Below the pieces are notes generated by a model. The model was not told the DNA's origin, did no database searches, and saw nothing but the letters and a program-made list of their open reading frames with translations. A stretch of DNA of 64,000 nucleotides, taken from contig NZ_CP062976.1 in the NCBI RefSeq assembly GCF_014898075.1, forward strand, positions 1,736,001 to 1,800,000, in the 5' to 3' direction. Of the stretch, positions 52,557 to 62,112 are shown piece after piece (positions within the stretch are counted from its first letter, which is position 1; each line of letters begins with the position of its first letter). Source of the stretch: Neisseria yangbaofengii (GTDB taxonomy: Bacteria > Pseudomonadota > Gammaproteobacteria > Burkholderiales > Neisseriaceae). A program made the translations under genes and the position numbers.

Positions 52557-52579
52557 GCCGTCTGAACGTTTCAGACGGC
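52557..52579. terminator. gph terminator
   Basis: GCCGTCTGAA and TTCAGACGGC with a CGT loop, downstream of gph on the minus strand. One arm carries the AG dialect, the other the AT dialect. Confidence 0.75.
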
Positions 52580-52589
52580 ATTGGTTTGT

Positions 52590-53237
52590 TTACAAAATTG
52601 CCAATAAATCCATCGGCGTATCAATGCGCGCGTCTTGCAACCAGGCTTCCGTGTCGTCGGTTTCCGCGATGTAGCCCCAATTCGCCAACACCGCTTTCAT
52701 ACCGGCATTTTTGGCTGCCAGCATATCGCGTTCGGCATCGCCCAAATACACGCAATCTTCCGGCTTCACGCCGATTTGTTCGCAGGCGTGCAACATCGGT
52801 TTCACATTCGGTTTGGCAACACCGCAGGTATCCCCGCTCACCACCACCGCAGGCGACACGGCAAAGCCGAGCTTCGGCACCAGCTTATCGGTAAACTGCG
52901 CCGGCTTGTTGGTGATGATGCCCCATGCCAATCCGCGTTGGCCGAGTTCGCGCAATAAATCGTTTACGCCTTCAAACAACACGGTTTCATCGGCGTAACA
53001 TTCATCATAGCGTTCGAGAAAAGCCTGCCGCCATTGCGGATGGTCGGCATGATCAGGCGTTATACCTACGCCCATTTTCAGCAAACCATTTGCACCGTGG
53101 CTGGCGAACGGACGGATTTCATCCATTGTTTTTTCGGCCAAACCATTGGCACGCAATACGAAATTCAATGCGCCGCCCAAATCCAGCGCGGTGTCGGCAA
53201 GCGTGCCGTCTAAGTCGAATAATACGGCTTGGGTCAT
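52590..53237 (-). CDS. gph: Phosphoglycolate phosphatase
   Basis: A 215-residue HAD-IA phosphatase. Motif I VLFDLDGTLADTALDLGGALN, motif II in GIITNKPAQFT, Lys region in CGVAKPNVKPML and motif IV VYLGDAERDMLAAKNAGM. Salvages 2-phosphoglycolate from DNA 3' end repair. HAD substrate calls by sequence are not certain, but the DTALDLGGALN stretch is typical of Gph. Confidence 0.88.
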   Translation of the reverse strand: MTQAVLFDLDGTLADTALDLGGALNFVLRANGLAEKTMDEIRPFASHGANGLLKMGVGITPDHADHPQWRQAFLERYDECYADETVLFEGVNDLLRELGQRGLAWGIITNKPAQFTDKLVPKLGFAVSPAVVVSGDTCGVAKPNVKPMLHACEQIGVKPEDCVYLGDAERDMLAAKNAGMKAVLANWGYIAETDDTEAWLQDARIDTPMDLLAIL

Positions 53238-53362
53238 GAATCTTCCTTGTTTAACAGGCCGTCCGAACAGATGTAAACCTCAGACGGCATATTTTAACAG
53301 ATTTTAATGATGTTCGCCCTGCGCATATCCGCATCCGTTTTAAAAACGGGCAAACCTGCTTT

Positions 53363-54190
53363 TCAGACGGCCTTTCCTTCTTTCAAGCTCTGCTCAAAAT
53401 CTTCCAGCATGGCCAGTTCAAACGCACTAAAGCCCGCTTTTTCCCGCGCTTCGATATTCACATAACCGCGGAAAACAAACATATCGTAACGTGCAATCAA
53501 CCGGCGGAATAAGGCAATCGGCTCCAAACCGCGCTCACGGCACAAATACCGATACCAATGATTACCGAATTGCACATGGCCGACTTCATCGCGATAAATA
53601 ATGTCCAACACCGCACACGTTTCTACATCTCCGCGCTGTTCCACCTTGGCACGGATACCCGGCGTGACATCCAATCCGCGCGCTTCCAACACCCGCGGTA
53701 CCAACGCCATGCGCAGCAACGGATCGTAAGCGGTTTTATAAGCCATGTCCCACAAATGATTGTGCGCTTCAAAATCGCCGTAATCAAAACCATAATGGCG
53801 TAAACGCCCGCGCATCAGATTGAAATGATAAACTTCTTCTTTCGCCACCTGAATCCAATCGCGGGTAAACTGCGGCGGCATCAGGCGGAAACGGTAAGCC
53901 GCGTCCAAGGCCAGATTGATGGCATTAAATTCAATATGCGTAATCGCGTGCAACAACGCGCCATAGCCTTGCGGCGTGGCCATTTTGCGCGGTTTCACTG
54001 CTGAAGCCGGCACCAAATCCGGCTTTTGCGGCCGGCCGGCAAAGCGAAAATCCAAAGGCGGATGCGTGCCGTCATCGATTAATTCGATATGCTGAATCTT
54101 GGCAAACAATTGATTGGCCAACGTGCTTTTCTCATCGGGATCATCGGATAGCAAAGCACGTTCGAGCAAGGCATAAGGGCTGTAAGGCAT
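53363..54190 (-). CDS. DUF455 ferritin-like protein
   Basis: A 275-residue protein of the DUF455 family. The ferritin-like di-iron pattern is visible as HITHIEFNAINLALDAAYRF, VAKEEVYHFNLM and YRDEVGHVQFGNHWY. The start at 54190 (MPYSPYALLERALL) matches the family. The frame is open 29 codons upstream over an uptake sequence. Members resemble MiaE-like hydroxylases, but the substrate is not known. Confidence 0.85.
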   Translation of the reverse strand: MPYSPYALLERALLSDDPDEKSTLANQLFAKIQHIELIDDGTHPPLDFRFAGRPQKPDLVPASAVKPRKMATPQGYGALLHAITHIEFNAINLALDAAYRFRLMPPQFTRDWIQVAKEEVYHFNLMRGRLRHYGFDYGDFEAHNHLWDMAYKTAYDPLLRMALVPRVLEARGLDVTPGIRAKVEQRGDVETCAVLDIIYRDEVGHVQFGNHWYRYLCRERGLEPIALFRRLIARYDMFVFRGYVNIEAREKAGFSAFELAMLEDFEQSLKEGKAV

Positions 54191-54280
54191 AATGTTTCTC
54201 AAAACGATTGATGCCTTATTATATAACGCGATGCCCGTGTTCAGACGGCCTTCATCACATATGCCGTCTGAAAACATATA

Positions 54281-54308
54281 TAAAAACCGGCTCTTTGCAG
54301 AGCCGGTT
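54281..54308 (-). terminator. Terminator of the outer-membrane barrel gene
   Basis: AACCGGCTCT and AGAGCCGGTT form a 10-bp stem with a four-base loop, followed on the minus strand by TTTTTATAT. Not uptake-sequence based. Confidence 0.88.
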
Positions 54309-54326
54309 GGTTTTCACCGCAAGCGA

Positions 54327-55346
54327 TTAGAATTTGTATTGTGCACCGATACCCAAGTAGTCGGCACCTTTCCATTTCACACCATCATTACCGTTGCGTT
54401 TGAAGTAGTGATCGTAGTCGGCACGAACTGCCCAGTTGTCGGTCAGGTCGTAAGTTGCGCCCACACCGGCGGTTGCGCGGGCTTTGGTTTCTTTATCGCC
54501 TTCGGCACGTTGCTGCACACCGGCCACACCGGCTTTGGCAAACAAGCGTGCTTTATCGGTGACATTGGCACCGGCAGTCAGACGCGCAGCAGCAGTGTGG
54601 TTACGCACTTTCACGCTGTCGAGGCCATCAATAGATTCATATTTGTGTTTGTCGCCGCCTTGGTAGTAAACTTCCGCGCCCAATACATCATTAAATTGTG
54701 CGCCTACACCGATTTGGCCGGCGGCGGCAGTATCACGGTCGTCAAAATTGTAGTCTGCTTCGCTGGTTGAAACACCGTCACGCAAGGCGCCAACGCTGCC
54801 GAATACATAAGGGCGCACACCGCTTGATTGCGTTGCGGCAACCACAGGCGCAGCCACTACCGGTGCGGCAACAACCGGAGCCGGTTTAGGAGCGGGAATC
54901 GCTACCGGACGAGGCGCATTGCCGGAGAACCAGTTGTCACATTGTTTCATCGAAGCGCGAACCGGCTTGCCTGCGGCATCCAAATACACGTTCACCGCCA
55001 TATCCGGGCTGTAAGGCACATATTTACCTTGCAGGACTTTCGATACGCCGTCGCGACCCAATTTGCGGCCCACGCCCAAATCACACGCACCCAAGCGGTA
55101 TTGCGGGCCCAAATCTTTCAAAGCCGCCGTGCGTACAGACGCTTCGCCGGCGCGTTTCAAAGCCGGTTTGTGCGTGAAAGATTCATAGAATTTAGCCGTG
55201 CCGTTCAAAACAGCGGCATCACATTCGGCCGCCGTGTCATAGCCTTGGTTGCCGTGGGCATCAGTGACCATGCCTGCTTGCGCTTCCAGAGAAACAAAGG
55301 AAACACCGATTGCAGCCAAAGCGGCCAAAAGTTTCGTATTTTTCAT
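54327..55346 (-). CDS. Outer-membrane beta-barrel protein with N-terminal Cys domain
   Basis: A 339-residue protein. Signal peptide KLLAALAAIGVSFVSLEAQA (cleavage after AQA). Residues 25-145 form a Cys-containing domain with AAECDAAV, YRLGACDLGVGRKLG and MKQCDNWF. An Ala/Pro/Val-rich hinge with three PVVAA units follows. The last 170 residues look like an eight-stranded OmpA-type barrel with alternating strands and terminal GIGAQYKF. ATG 55346 has GGAG eight bases upstream. No C-terminal OmpA peptidoglycan-binding domain is seen. Specific function unknown. Confidence 0.82.
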   Translation of the reverse strand: MKNTKLLAALAAIGVSFVSLEAQAGMVTDAHGNQGYDTAAECDAAVLNGTAKFYESFTHKPALKRAGEASVRTAALKDLGPQYRLGACDLGVGRKLGRDGVSKVLQGKYVPYSPDMAVNVYLDAAGKPVRASMKQCDNWFSGNAPRPVAIPAPKPAPVVAAPVVAAPVVAATQSSGVRPYVFGSVGALRDGVSTSEADYNFDDRDTAAAGQIGVGAQFNDVLGAEVYYQGGDKHKYESIDGLDSVKVRNHTAAARLTAGANVTDKARLFAKAGVAGVQQRAEGDKETKARATAGVGATYDLTDNWAVRADYDHYFKRNGNDGVKWKGADYLGIGAQYKF

Positions 55347-55734
55347 ATTCAACGCTCCATATCATTGGCAAAATAAGCTGCCGCCATGCCTAAATGAGAG
55401 CAGCAACTCATGCAATCATCTTAATACAGCGCTTTTTATTTGGCTAATTTCTACCGTCAAAACATGACAAACTACAGATGAAATTCGCGTGTTTGCAACA
55501 AATTATCAATCTTAAGATTCAGTAAAGTTGCCGATAAATCGACAAAATACGCCATTTTTGCAGTTAAAAAAATGTGAAAAAATATCCGCTTACCCGCATA
55601 AAAACAACCAAGATTCAATTTCCTAAACCCAAATCCACACCTTTACAAAAATTAAATGCGCATACCGCCCACTTGTAAGCCGCGAAATTACGCCTATACT
55701 TAAGCCATCTATCCCTAAACAAAGGAAACGCGGT
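55347..55734. other. Divergent promoter region, barrel gene / lolA
   Basis: 388 AT-rich bases. lolA has TTGTAA-N16-TATACT at 55673-55700 as a probable promoter, 35 bases before its ATG. For the barrel gene the minus strand has TTGACG near 55460 but no clear -10. No uptake sequence or ORF of note. Confidence 0.55.
55673..55700 (+). promoter_or_regulatory. Probable lolA promoter
   Basis: TTGTAA at 55673-55678, 16-base spacer, TATACT at 55695-55700. Confidence 0.6.
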
Positions 55735-56355
55735 ATGAAACAACAAACCCTTTTGAAATGGATTGCAGCTGTCGGCATGGGCGCAGCCGTCGGCTTGGCT
55801 CAAGCAGGCGCAGTGGATGCCCTGAAAAAATTCAACAGCGATTCAGACGGCATCAGCGGCAACTTCAGCCAAACCGTCAAAAGCAAAAAGAAAACCCAAA
55901 CCACCTACGGCACCTTCCAAATCCTGCGCCCGGGTCTGTTTAAATGGGAATACACCAAGCCTTACAAACAAACCATCGTCGGCGACGGCAAAACCATCTG
56001 GCTTTACGATGTCGACTTGGCCCAAGTAACCAAATCATCACAAAACCAAGCCATCGGTGACAGCCCTGCCGCGATTTTGTCCAACAAAACCGCGCTCGAC
56101 AGCAGCTACACGTTGAAAGAAGACGGCTCGGCCAACGGCATTGATTACGCTTTGGCCACTCCGAAGAAAAACAACGCCGGCTATCAATACATCCGTATCG
56201 GTTTCAAAGGCGACACCTTGGCCGCCATGCAGTTGAAAGACAGCTTTGGTAATGAAACGGCAATTAATTTCAGCAGTTTGAACACCAAACCCAACTTGTC
56301 GCGCAACGCATTTAAATTCACCCCGCCTAAAGGCGTAGATGTGTTAAGCAATTAA
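55735..56355 (+). CDS. lolA: Outer-membrane lipoprotein carrier LolA
   Basis: A 206-residue periplasmic chaperone that takes lipoproteins from LolCDE to the outer-membrane receptor LolB. Signal peptide ends near GLAQAGA. Family stretches are GNFSQTVKSKKKTQTTYGTFQ, RPGLFKWEYTKPYKQTIVGDG, and WLYDVDLAQVT. AAAGGAAACGC precedes the ATG. It is followed by an AT-dialect hairpin. Confidence 0.94.
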   Translation: MKQQTLLKWIAAVGMGAAVGLAQAGAVDALKKFNSDSDGISGNFSQTVKSKKKTQTTYGTFQILRPGLFKWEYTKPYKQTIVGDGKTIWLYDVDLAQVTKSSQNQAIGDSPAAILSNKTALDSSYTLKEDGSANGIDYALATPKKNNAGYQYIRIGFKGDTLAAMQLKDSFGNETAINFSSLNTKPNLSRNAFKFTPPKGVDVLSN

Positions 56356-56368
56356 TTTATTAAATTTA

Positions 56369-56404
56369 AATGCCGTCTGAAATTTCCAACTTTCAGACGG
56401 CATT
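56369..56404. terminator. lolA terminator (AT-dialect uptake sequences)
   Basis: AATGCCGTCTGAAA pairs with TTTCAGACGGCATT around TTTCCAAC, then ATTT. Confidence 0.82.
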
Positions 56405-56461
56405 ATTTATGACTTCTTCACAAAATCCCAAGCGCAAGCGTGCTGACTGCGCTTTTGGTCT

Positions 56462-57544
56462 TTATTTCCGTTTCAACAACACACCACTTTCAATATGGTG
56501 CGTAAACGGGAATTGGTCGAACAATGCCGCGCGTTCGATGCTGTGTGTTCGGGCAAGTATCTCGAGATTACTGCGTAAAGTTTCGGGATTGCAGGAAATG
56601 TAAATTACGTTGTCGAATTGCGCCACGAGCTTCAGCGTTTCGTCATCAATGCCGGCGCGGGGCGGATCGACGAAGATGGTGGAAAACCGATAATCGGCCA
56701 ACACCACGCCCTGCTCTTGCAGGCGGCGGAATTCGCGGTTTCGGGTGTAGGCTTCGGTAAATTCTTCGGCTGACAACCGAACGATTTTAACGTTATCACT
56801 TTGGTTGGCTTCAATGTTCCACAGCGCGGCGTTGACCGATGCTTTTGATACTTCGGTAGCCAATACGCGTTGGAATTGCTTGGACAAAGGCAGGGTGAAA
56901 TTACCGTTGCCGCAATAAAGCTCGAGCATATCGCCGCCCAAGCCTTCTGCCGACTCACATGCCCATGCCAGCATTTTCTCGCACACACGCGCGTTGGGCT
57001 GGGTGAAGCTGCCTTCGATTTGGCGGTAATGGAAATCCTGCCGGCCGACGCGCAAAGTTTCAGTAACGAAATCTTGTGCCAACACCAACTTTTGCCCGCG
57101 GCTGCGACCGATAATCCACACGCCCAATTGCTCTTGCAAGGCATGCGCGGCGGCTTCCCAATCGGCATCGAGCTTTTTGTGGTAAATCATGGTGACCAAC
57201 ATTTCACCACTAAGCGTGGCCAAAAATTCTACCGCGTACCAACGGTTTTTCAAAATCGGTTGTTCTGTGACTGCGGCAATCAGGCGCGGCATTAATGCAT
57301 TGATGGCGGTATCGGCGGCATCAAACTGGTCGCAGCGCACCAAGCTCGCGCCGCCGGCCTTCTGCCCACGCTCGAACATGGCGTAAAAAATCTCGTCGCC
57401 TTCGTGCCACACTCGAAATTCCGCGCGCATACGGTAATGTTGTTCAGGCGATTCAAATACTTGGATTTCGGGAAAATCGAATCCTTGGAATAATTCTGTT
57501 AAGTAGCGGATTTTGCCGTTTAACTGCTGTTGGTAAGCGCTCAT
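56462..57544 (-). CDS. trmA: tRNA (uracil-5-)-methyltransferase
   Basis: A 360-residue SAM-dependent enzyme making m5U54 (ribothymidine) in tRNA. SAM-binding [18 protein letters not shown], catalytic region [14 protein letters not shown] and the nucleophilic Cys in [11 protein letters not shown]. The start at 57544 ([15 protein letters not shown]) is preferred. The frame is open 21 codons upstream into an uptake sequence. Confidence 0.94.
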   Translation of the reverse strand: MSAYQQQLNGKIRYLTELFQGFDFPEIQVFESPEQHYRMRAEFRVWHEGDEIFYAMFERGQKAGGASLVRCDQFDAADTAINALMPRLIAAVTEQPILKNRWYAVEFLATLSGEMLVTMIYHKKLDADWEAAAHALQEQLGVWIIGRSRGQKLVLAQDFVTETLRVGRQDFHYRQIEGSFTQPNARVCEKMLAWACESAEGLGGDMLELYCGNGNFTLPLSKQFQRVLATEVSKASVNAALWNIEANQSDNVKIVRLSAEEFTEAYTRNREFRRLQEQGVVLADYRFSTIFVDPPRAGIDDETLKLVAQFDNVIYISCNPETLRSNLEILARTHSIERAALFDQFPFTHHIESGVLLKRK

Positions 57545-57629
57545 TCTTTTTTGGCTCTGTGTAGGGGTTAGGCTCGGATTATAACCCAATAGGCCGTCTG
57601 AAAACACGGCTTCGGGTTCCGGACAATCC

Positions 57630-57770
57630 GAGGCCTTTGCAAAACCCTAGATTTGAGTACGGTTCAAAGTTAGAGCAGCACAGAAAATGCAGACATGCCG
57701 CAAAGATAGGCAAGCTTGCGAGCAGCGCATAACGAAGAAATGTACCGAAGATAGGGATTTTACAGAGGCC
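57630..57770. mobile_element. MITE-like relic with imperfect terminal inverted repeats
   Basis: About 141 bases. The left end reads GAGGCCTTTGCAAAACCCTA, and the right end, read in reverse, reads GGCCTCTGTAAAATCCCTA, giving imperfect inverted repeats with two substitutions and one indel. The end motif resembles the GAGACCTTTGCAAAA termini that I recall for neisserial IS5-family elements. No transposase fragment lies between. It sits in the trmA upstream region and contains no uptake sequence. Confidence 0.5.
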
Positions 57771-57926
57771 GCGACCTATTGCTTATTCTTTAAGCAATAT
57801 AATTTGCTCTTTTTTCTTCAAGCAATTATCTGATTTATCCACAAGGATTACACAGAAAATTCGGTCGGCGGTTGGGATAGATTGCGTTGAACGCATGCGG
57901 ATAAAATCAATTGTCTCCGACAAAAA
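57771..57926. other. Intergenic sequence between the MITE-like relic and the pta terminator
   Basis: Contains a small hairpin ATTGCTT-ATTCTTT-AAGCAAT at 57778-57798 and AT-rich sequence after it. No gene is visible. Confidence 0.5.
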
Positions 57927-57951
57927 GCCGTCTGAAACCATTCAGACGGCC
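57927..57951. terminator. pta terminator
   Basis: GCCGTCTGAA and TTCAGACGGC with an ACCA loop, downstream of pta on the minus strand. Confidence 0.75.
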
Positions 57952-57983
57952 GTGATTGAGTTTATCATCGGTACTTCAAGCGA

Positions 57984-59516
57984 TCAGGCTTCCATTTGCG
58001 CCGCTTGGATAGCAGTCAGCGCGATGGTGTACACGATGTCATCTACCAATGCGCCGCGCGACAAGTCGTTCACCGGCTTGCGCAAACCTTGCAGCATTGG
58101 GCCGACGCTCAAGACGTTGGCGTTACGTTGAACGGCTTTGTAGGTACAGTTGCCGGTGTTCAAATCCGGGAACACCAACACAGTCGCCTGACCGGCAACC
58201 GCGCTGTTCGGCGCTTTAGATTTGGCTACGCTCGGCACGGTGGCGGCATCGTATTGCAACGGGCCGTCAATCGCCAAATCGGGGCGTTTTTGCTGCGCGA
58301 TTTGAGTGGCTTGTGCCACGGCTTCAACATCAGGGCCGGCACCGGAAGTGCCGGTTGAGTAAGAAATCATCGCCACTTTCGGCTCGATACCGAAGGCTTT
58401 GGCAGAATCGGCAGACTGAATCGCGATGTCGGCCAATTGTTCAGGCGTCGGGTTCGGGTTCACCGCGCAGTCGCCGTAAACCAAGACTTGGTTTGGCAGC
58501 AACATGAAGAAAATACTTGATACCAAGCTCGCGCCCGGTGCGGTTTTAATCAATTGCAAAGCGGGACGGATGGTGTTGGCGGTGGTGTGAACTGCACCGG
58601 AAACCAAGCCGTCTACATCGTTTTGCGCCATCATCATGGTACCCAACACCACAGTATCTTGCAGCTGCTCGCGTGCCTGCTCTTCGGTCAGGCCTTTGCT
58701 CTTACGCAACTCGCACATCGGCGCAACGTATTGCTCGATCAAATCGGCAGGATCAATGATTTCCAAAGAATCCGGCAGGTTGATGTGGCGCTCTTTAGCC
58801 ACGGCTTCCACTTCGGCACGCGGTGCCAGCAATACGCAGCGGGCAATGCCTTTTTCATGACAAACCGCCGCAGCTTGCACGGTGCGGGGCTCGGCACCTT
58901 CCGGCAATACAATGCGTTTGCCGGCTTTGCGGGCGGTGTCCATCATGTTCACGCGGAATTGTGATGGCGATAAGCGGTTGCCGCCGCGGTTGGCCAATTC
59001 GTTCACATCGCCCAATTGCTCGGTTGAACCAAAGAAGGTCAAACCGGTTTGTTCGGCAGCAGCTTTACCCACACCCGGTGCTGCATTGTCCAACACGAAG
59101 CCGGCCAATACGCCCGGTGCGGTGATGTAAGATTGTTTGGCCAGATTCAATTTTTGCACGATGTCGTCAACATCGGTTTCGCACAATTCGTTTTCTTCGT
59201 CGCATGCGCCCACAGCAAACACCACTGCCGCATCCAACGACAAGGCCAATTCAAAGTTTTTGGTGGCCAAGAATACTTTATCCGCGTTTGGACGAATGCC
59301 TTTAATAACCACGTTTTCCGCGTTTATTTCGCTGATTTTGCCGACCAGCGCGTCTAACCAGTCATCGCTTTTGCCTTGTGCCAACAGCTTTTCGCCAAAG
59401 CCGTTTTCATCCAGTGCGCGCAGGGCTTGGCCATTCGGCAATGCAGCCGCCAAAGCCTGAGTGGTCGCCCAGCTGTCGATGCGGGCGGAAACGGGTACAA
59501 CCAATACGTTTGACAT
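57984..59516 (-). CDS. pta: Phosphate acetyltransferase
   Basis: A 510-residue enzyme interconverting acetyl-CoA and acetyl phosphate. The C-terminal catalytic domain (about 185-505) has [44 protein letters not shown]-type [12 protein letters not shown] and [16 protein letters not shown]-like middle segment precedes it. It is shorter than the 714 residues of E. coli Pta: the N-terminal P-loop-like part is absent or reduced to [12 protein letters not shown]. This is likely a lineage trait. ackA is not adjacent. Confidence 0.93.
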   Translation of the reverse strand: MSNVLVVPVSARIDSWATTQALAAALPNGQALRALDENGFGEKLLAQGKSDDWLDALVGKISEINAENVVIKGIRPNADKVFLATKNFELALSLDAAVVFAVGACDEENELCETDVDDIVQKLNLAKQSYITAPGVLAGFVLDNAAPGVGKAAAEQTGLTFFGSTEQLGDVNELANRGGNRLSPSQFRVNMMDTARKAGKRIVLPEGAEPRTVQAAAVCHEKGIARCVLLAPRAEVEAVAKERHINLPDSLEIIDPADLIEQYVAPMCELRKSKGLTEEQAREQLQDTVVLGTMMMAQNDVDGLVSGAVHTTANTIRPALQLIKTAPGASLVSSIFFMLLPNQVLVYGDCAVNPNPTPEQLADIAIQSADSAKAFGIEPKVAMISYSTGTSGAGPDVEAVAQATQIAQQKRPDLAIDGPLQYDAATVPSVAKSKAPNSAVAGQATVLVFPDLNTGNCTYKAVQRNANVLSVGPMLQGLRKPVNDLSRGALVDDIVYTIALTAIQAAQMEA

Positions 59517-59911
59517 GTTTGTTCCTTTTCGTGGGGGATAAAAAAGATAAATTCGCGCTTATTTTATCACTTCGGCGCAGCGGTTTGCACCGATTACAAC
59601 GGAATTTGAGGGTAAATCGGCTTAACTTTGTTTGAAATCAGAGAAAAATAGGAGGTATCTATCATTTACAAATAAATATAAGTGGAATAAGGCCGTCTGA
59701 ATAAACTATGCAGATAAATTTACTTTTATTTTATGCAGGTCAATCAGCCATGAATAATCAATATTATATTTGAATATTTATATTAGCACTAAGTTAAAAT
59801 AATTAAATGATAGTTATTACTATTTTGAACTATTTTTATTTTTTTGTCGCAACAATATACATCTTTTTCTTGTACAGATATTTTTGTCTTAATTAATCAG
59901 AGAAGTATGTC
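59517..59911. other. AT-rich region between pta and the bacteriocin-like gene
   Basis: 395 bases, AT-rich beyond 59640, with one uptake sequence at 59691. It must hold the promoters of both divergent genes. No ORF of note. Confidence 0.55.
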
Positions 59912-60181
59912 ATGCGTGAAATAAATAACCGTGAATTATCGGCTGTCAATGGAGGCTTTGCTATTCCGGGAGCGATTGCCGGAGGCATTGCCGGTTACAG
60001 AGCTTATGCCGGAAATGTTGCTGCAAGCGGAAGGAAGTTCAACTGGCGGGATGCAGGTTACGCCACAACTTTAGGTGCAGCAGGAGGCGCAATAGGCGGG
60101 CCGATGGGAATTACTGCGGCAGTTGATTTGGTAGGTCTCGCTACGGTAGGTGGAATGGCTCAAGGTTTTCTTACCAGATAA
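59912..60181 (+). CDS. Double-glycine-leader bacteriocin-like peptide
   Basis: An 89-residue precursor. The first 15 residues, MREINNRELSAVNGG, fit the leader of class II bacteriocins and microcins cut by peptidase-C39 ABC exporters: the E-L-xx-V-x-GG pattern. The mature part (74 residues) is rich in Gly and Ala, with small-residue helices containing AGGIAGYRAYAG and GAAGGAIGGPMG, as in pore-forming class IIb peptides and blp-type bacteriocins. AGAGAAG precedes the ATG. A small membrane protein gene follows 126 bases later. No transporter is in the window. The antimicrobial activity is inferred from the leader and composition. Confidence 0.75.
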   Translation: MREINNRELSAVNGGFAIPGAIAGGIAGYRAYAGNVAASGRKFNWRDAGYATTLGAAGGAIGGPMGITAAVDLVGLATVGGMAQGFLTR

Positions 60182-60307
60182 TAATTGATAACATTAACTA
60201 AAGAATGGGAAGGTTTAATCTGGTAAGTTTGAGAGAAAACCTTCCTTCCTTTCTTTAATCCCTTTAAACAGTTACAAAACTTTTGACGATATATGGAGCA
60301 TCAACTT

Positions 60308-60484
60308 ATGCGTCATGACCTTGCTTTATTTTTTGTATGCATTTTTTTACTCTGCTTCTTCTTCGGTAGGTTGTTCAAACTCAAGGATTCTTTTCCTGCA
60401 GAGAAATACGGCTTCGGCATTAATTGGGTTTATCTGCTCATTGCGGCAGCAGCAATGGCCGTTTACAGCATCATTAAAAAATAA
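60308..60484 (+). CDS. Small two-helix membrane protein, candidate immunity protein
   Basis: A 58-residue protein with two hydrophobic helices (LALFFVCIFLLCFFFGRLF and WVYLLIAAAAMAVYSI) joined by a short charged loop KLKDSFPAEKYG, ending in KK. ATG 60308 has GGAG nine bases upstream. An ATG five codons earlier has no such site. Size and place just after the bacteriocin-like gene suggest immunity, but no known family is recognised. It could be unrelated. Confidence 0.55.
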   Translation: MRHDLALFFVCIFLLCFFFGRLFKLKDSFPAEKYGFGINWVYLLIAAAAMAVYSIIKK

Positions 60485-60493
60485 AACAGTTTG

Positions 60494-61570
60494 TTAATCG
60501 CCCATCGCCGCCAACAATTCGGCTTGATGCTCGGCAATCAGCGCATTGGTCAATTCGTCCAAATCGCCGTCCATGATGAAATCGAGTTTGTGCAGGGTCA
60601 GATTGATACGGTGGTCGGTTACCCGGCCTTGCGGGTAGTTGTAGGTGCGGATGCGTTCGCTGCGGTCGCCGCTGCCGATTAAGGATTTGCGTTCGGCGGC
60701 TTCTTTGGCTTGCGCTTCCCGTTTTTGCGCATCGTTCAAACGTGCCGCCAACACTTTCATCGCCTGCGCTTTATTGGCGTGCTGGCTGCGGCCGTCCTGA
60801 CATTCGACAACCGTGCCGGTCGGCAGGTGGGTAATGCGTACCGCCGAATCGGTTTTGTTGATGTGCTGGCCGCCGGCACCGGATGCTCGGAAGGTATCAA
60901 TCCGCAAATCGGCGGGGTTGATTTGAATATCTTCCAACTCATCGGCTTCGGGCATCACGGCAACGGTACACGCTGAAGTGTGAATCCGTCCTTGGCTTTC
61001 GGTGGCGGGAACCCGCTGCACACGGTGGCCGCCGGACTCGAATTTCAGACGGCTGTATGCGCCCAAGCCGACAATGCGGGCAATCACTTCTTTATAACCG
61101 CCCAATTCGCTTTCGTTGGCGGACACGATTTCGACCTGCCAGCGGTTGCGTTCGGCATAGCGGCTGTACATCCGCAGCAAATCGCCGGCAAACAGCGCCG
61201 CTTCGTCGCCGCCCGTCCCCGCCCGTACTTCGATAAAAATGTTTTTATCGTCGTCGGCATCTTTGGGCAGCAGCAGTTTTTGCAACTCGGTATCCAAGGT
61301 GTCGATTTTGGCTTTTGCCGCTTCGATTTCTTCGGCAGCAAATTCTTTCATTTCAGGGTCTTGCAGCATTTCTTCGGCGTCGGCCAAATCGCTCTGCGCC
61401 ATGCGGTAGCTTTGGAACACTTCCGCCACCGGCGTGATTTCGGCGTGTTCGCGCGTCAGCTTGCGGTAGTTGTCCATATCTTCGGTGGCTTCGGGCTGGC
61501 CGAGCAGATGGGTGACTTCTTCCAAACGTTCGCTAAGTTGTTGTAATTTTTCTAAAATAGACGGTTTCAT
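60494..61570 (-). CDS. prfA: Peptide chain release factor 1
   Basis: A 358-residue RF1 recognising UAA and UAG. The catalytic GGQ motif is [18 protein letters not shown]. The stop-codon tripeptide is PxT, seen as [13 protein letters not shown]. The typical [20 protein letters not shown] region is present. No hemK/prmC follows. A hairpin of mixed AG/AT uptake sequences lies in front of the start at 61587-61615. Confidence 0.96.
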   Translation of the reverse strand: MKPSILEKLQQLSERLEEVTHLLGQPEATEDMDNYRKLTREHAEITPVAEVFQSYRMAQSDLADAEEMLQDPEMKEFAAEEIEAAKAKIDTLDTELQKLLLPKDADDDKNIFIEVRAGTGGDEAALFAGDLLRMYSRYAERNRWQVEIVSANESELGGYKEVIARIVGLGAYSRLKFESGGHRVQRVPATESQGRIHTSACTVAVMPEADELEDIQINPADLRIDTFRASGAGGQHINKTDSAVRITHLPTGTVVECQDGRSQHANKAQAMKVLAARLNDAQKREAQAKEAAERKSLIGSGDRSERIRTYNYPQGRVTDHRINLTLHKLDFIMDGDLDELTNALIAEHQAELLAAMGD

Positions 61571-61586
61571 ATTTTTTCCAAGACAA

Positions 61587-61615
61587 AGGCCGTCTGAAAC
61601 GGCGGTTCAGACGGC
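61587..61615. repeat. Uptake-sequence inverted repeat upstream of prfA
   Basis: GCCGTCTGAA-ACGGCGG-TTCAGACGGC, left arm AG dialect and right arm AT dialect. It lies 5' of prfA rather than behind a gene. Confidence 0.6.
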
Positions 61616-61652
61616 ATGAATGGGCGTTATTATAAAGTGTTTTAACGTAAAT

Positions 61653-62067
61653 TCAAAAAGATAATATGCACTGCGTCTGCAATTGCTGCACAAAAGTGCT
61701 GAGATTGTTTGGCACAGCTTGGTTTAAGGCTTGATTCTGCTCCAAGCTCTCGCGGTGGCTGAAGCCGGCTTGAAATGCATTGCCTTCGCTTTCAATTTCG
61801 GTGGTGAATTTGTCGCGGCTGATTTGCATATTGGTCAGGCGGCGGGTCATTTTCGCCATCACCTTACTGTGCCGACCGTGCTTTACTTGCAATTTCAACG
61901 CATCAACCGTCAGATTCACCGGCTTTTCACTACTTTAACTGTTGGGCACCGACCGGCGCATCGCCCAAGGCATTTTGTGTCTCGCGCCGCATTTCTTCGT
62001 AAGGCTCACCATAGCATTGTGCATTCAGCCACACGCAATGGTTGTAAACATGGGCTTTGTATGGCAC
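61653..62067 (-). pseudogene. Possible frameshifted coding remnant between tatD and prfA
   Basis: Two adjacent minus-strand frames read like one protein. From 62067 to 61930: VPYKAHVYNHCVWLNAQCYG and on to DAPVGAQQLK, then a stop. From 61919 to 61653 in another frame: NLTVDALKLQVKHGRHSKV, and on for 88 residues. A single frameshift near 61932 would join them. No family is recognised. Neither frame has a clear ATG with a ribosome site. It could also be chance open frame. Confidence 0.3.
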
Positions 62068-62112
62068 GAATCCTCGTTCGTGTCGCGAAAGGTGCAATAT
62101 AAAACAGCATGA

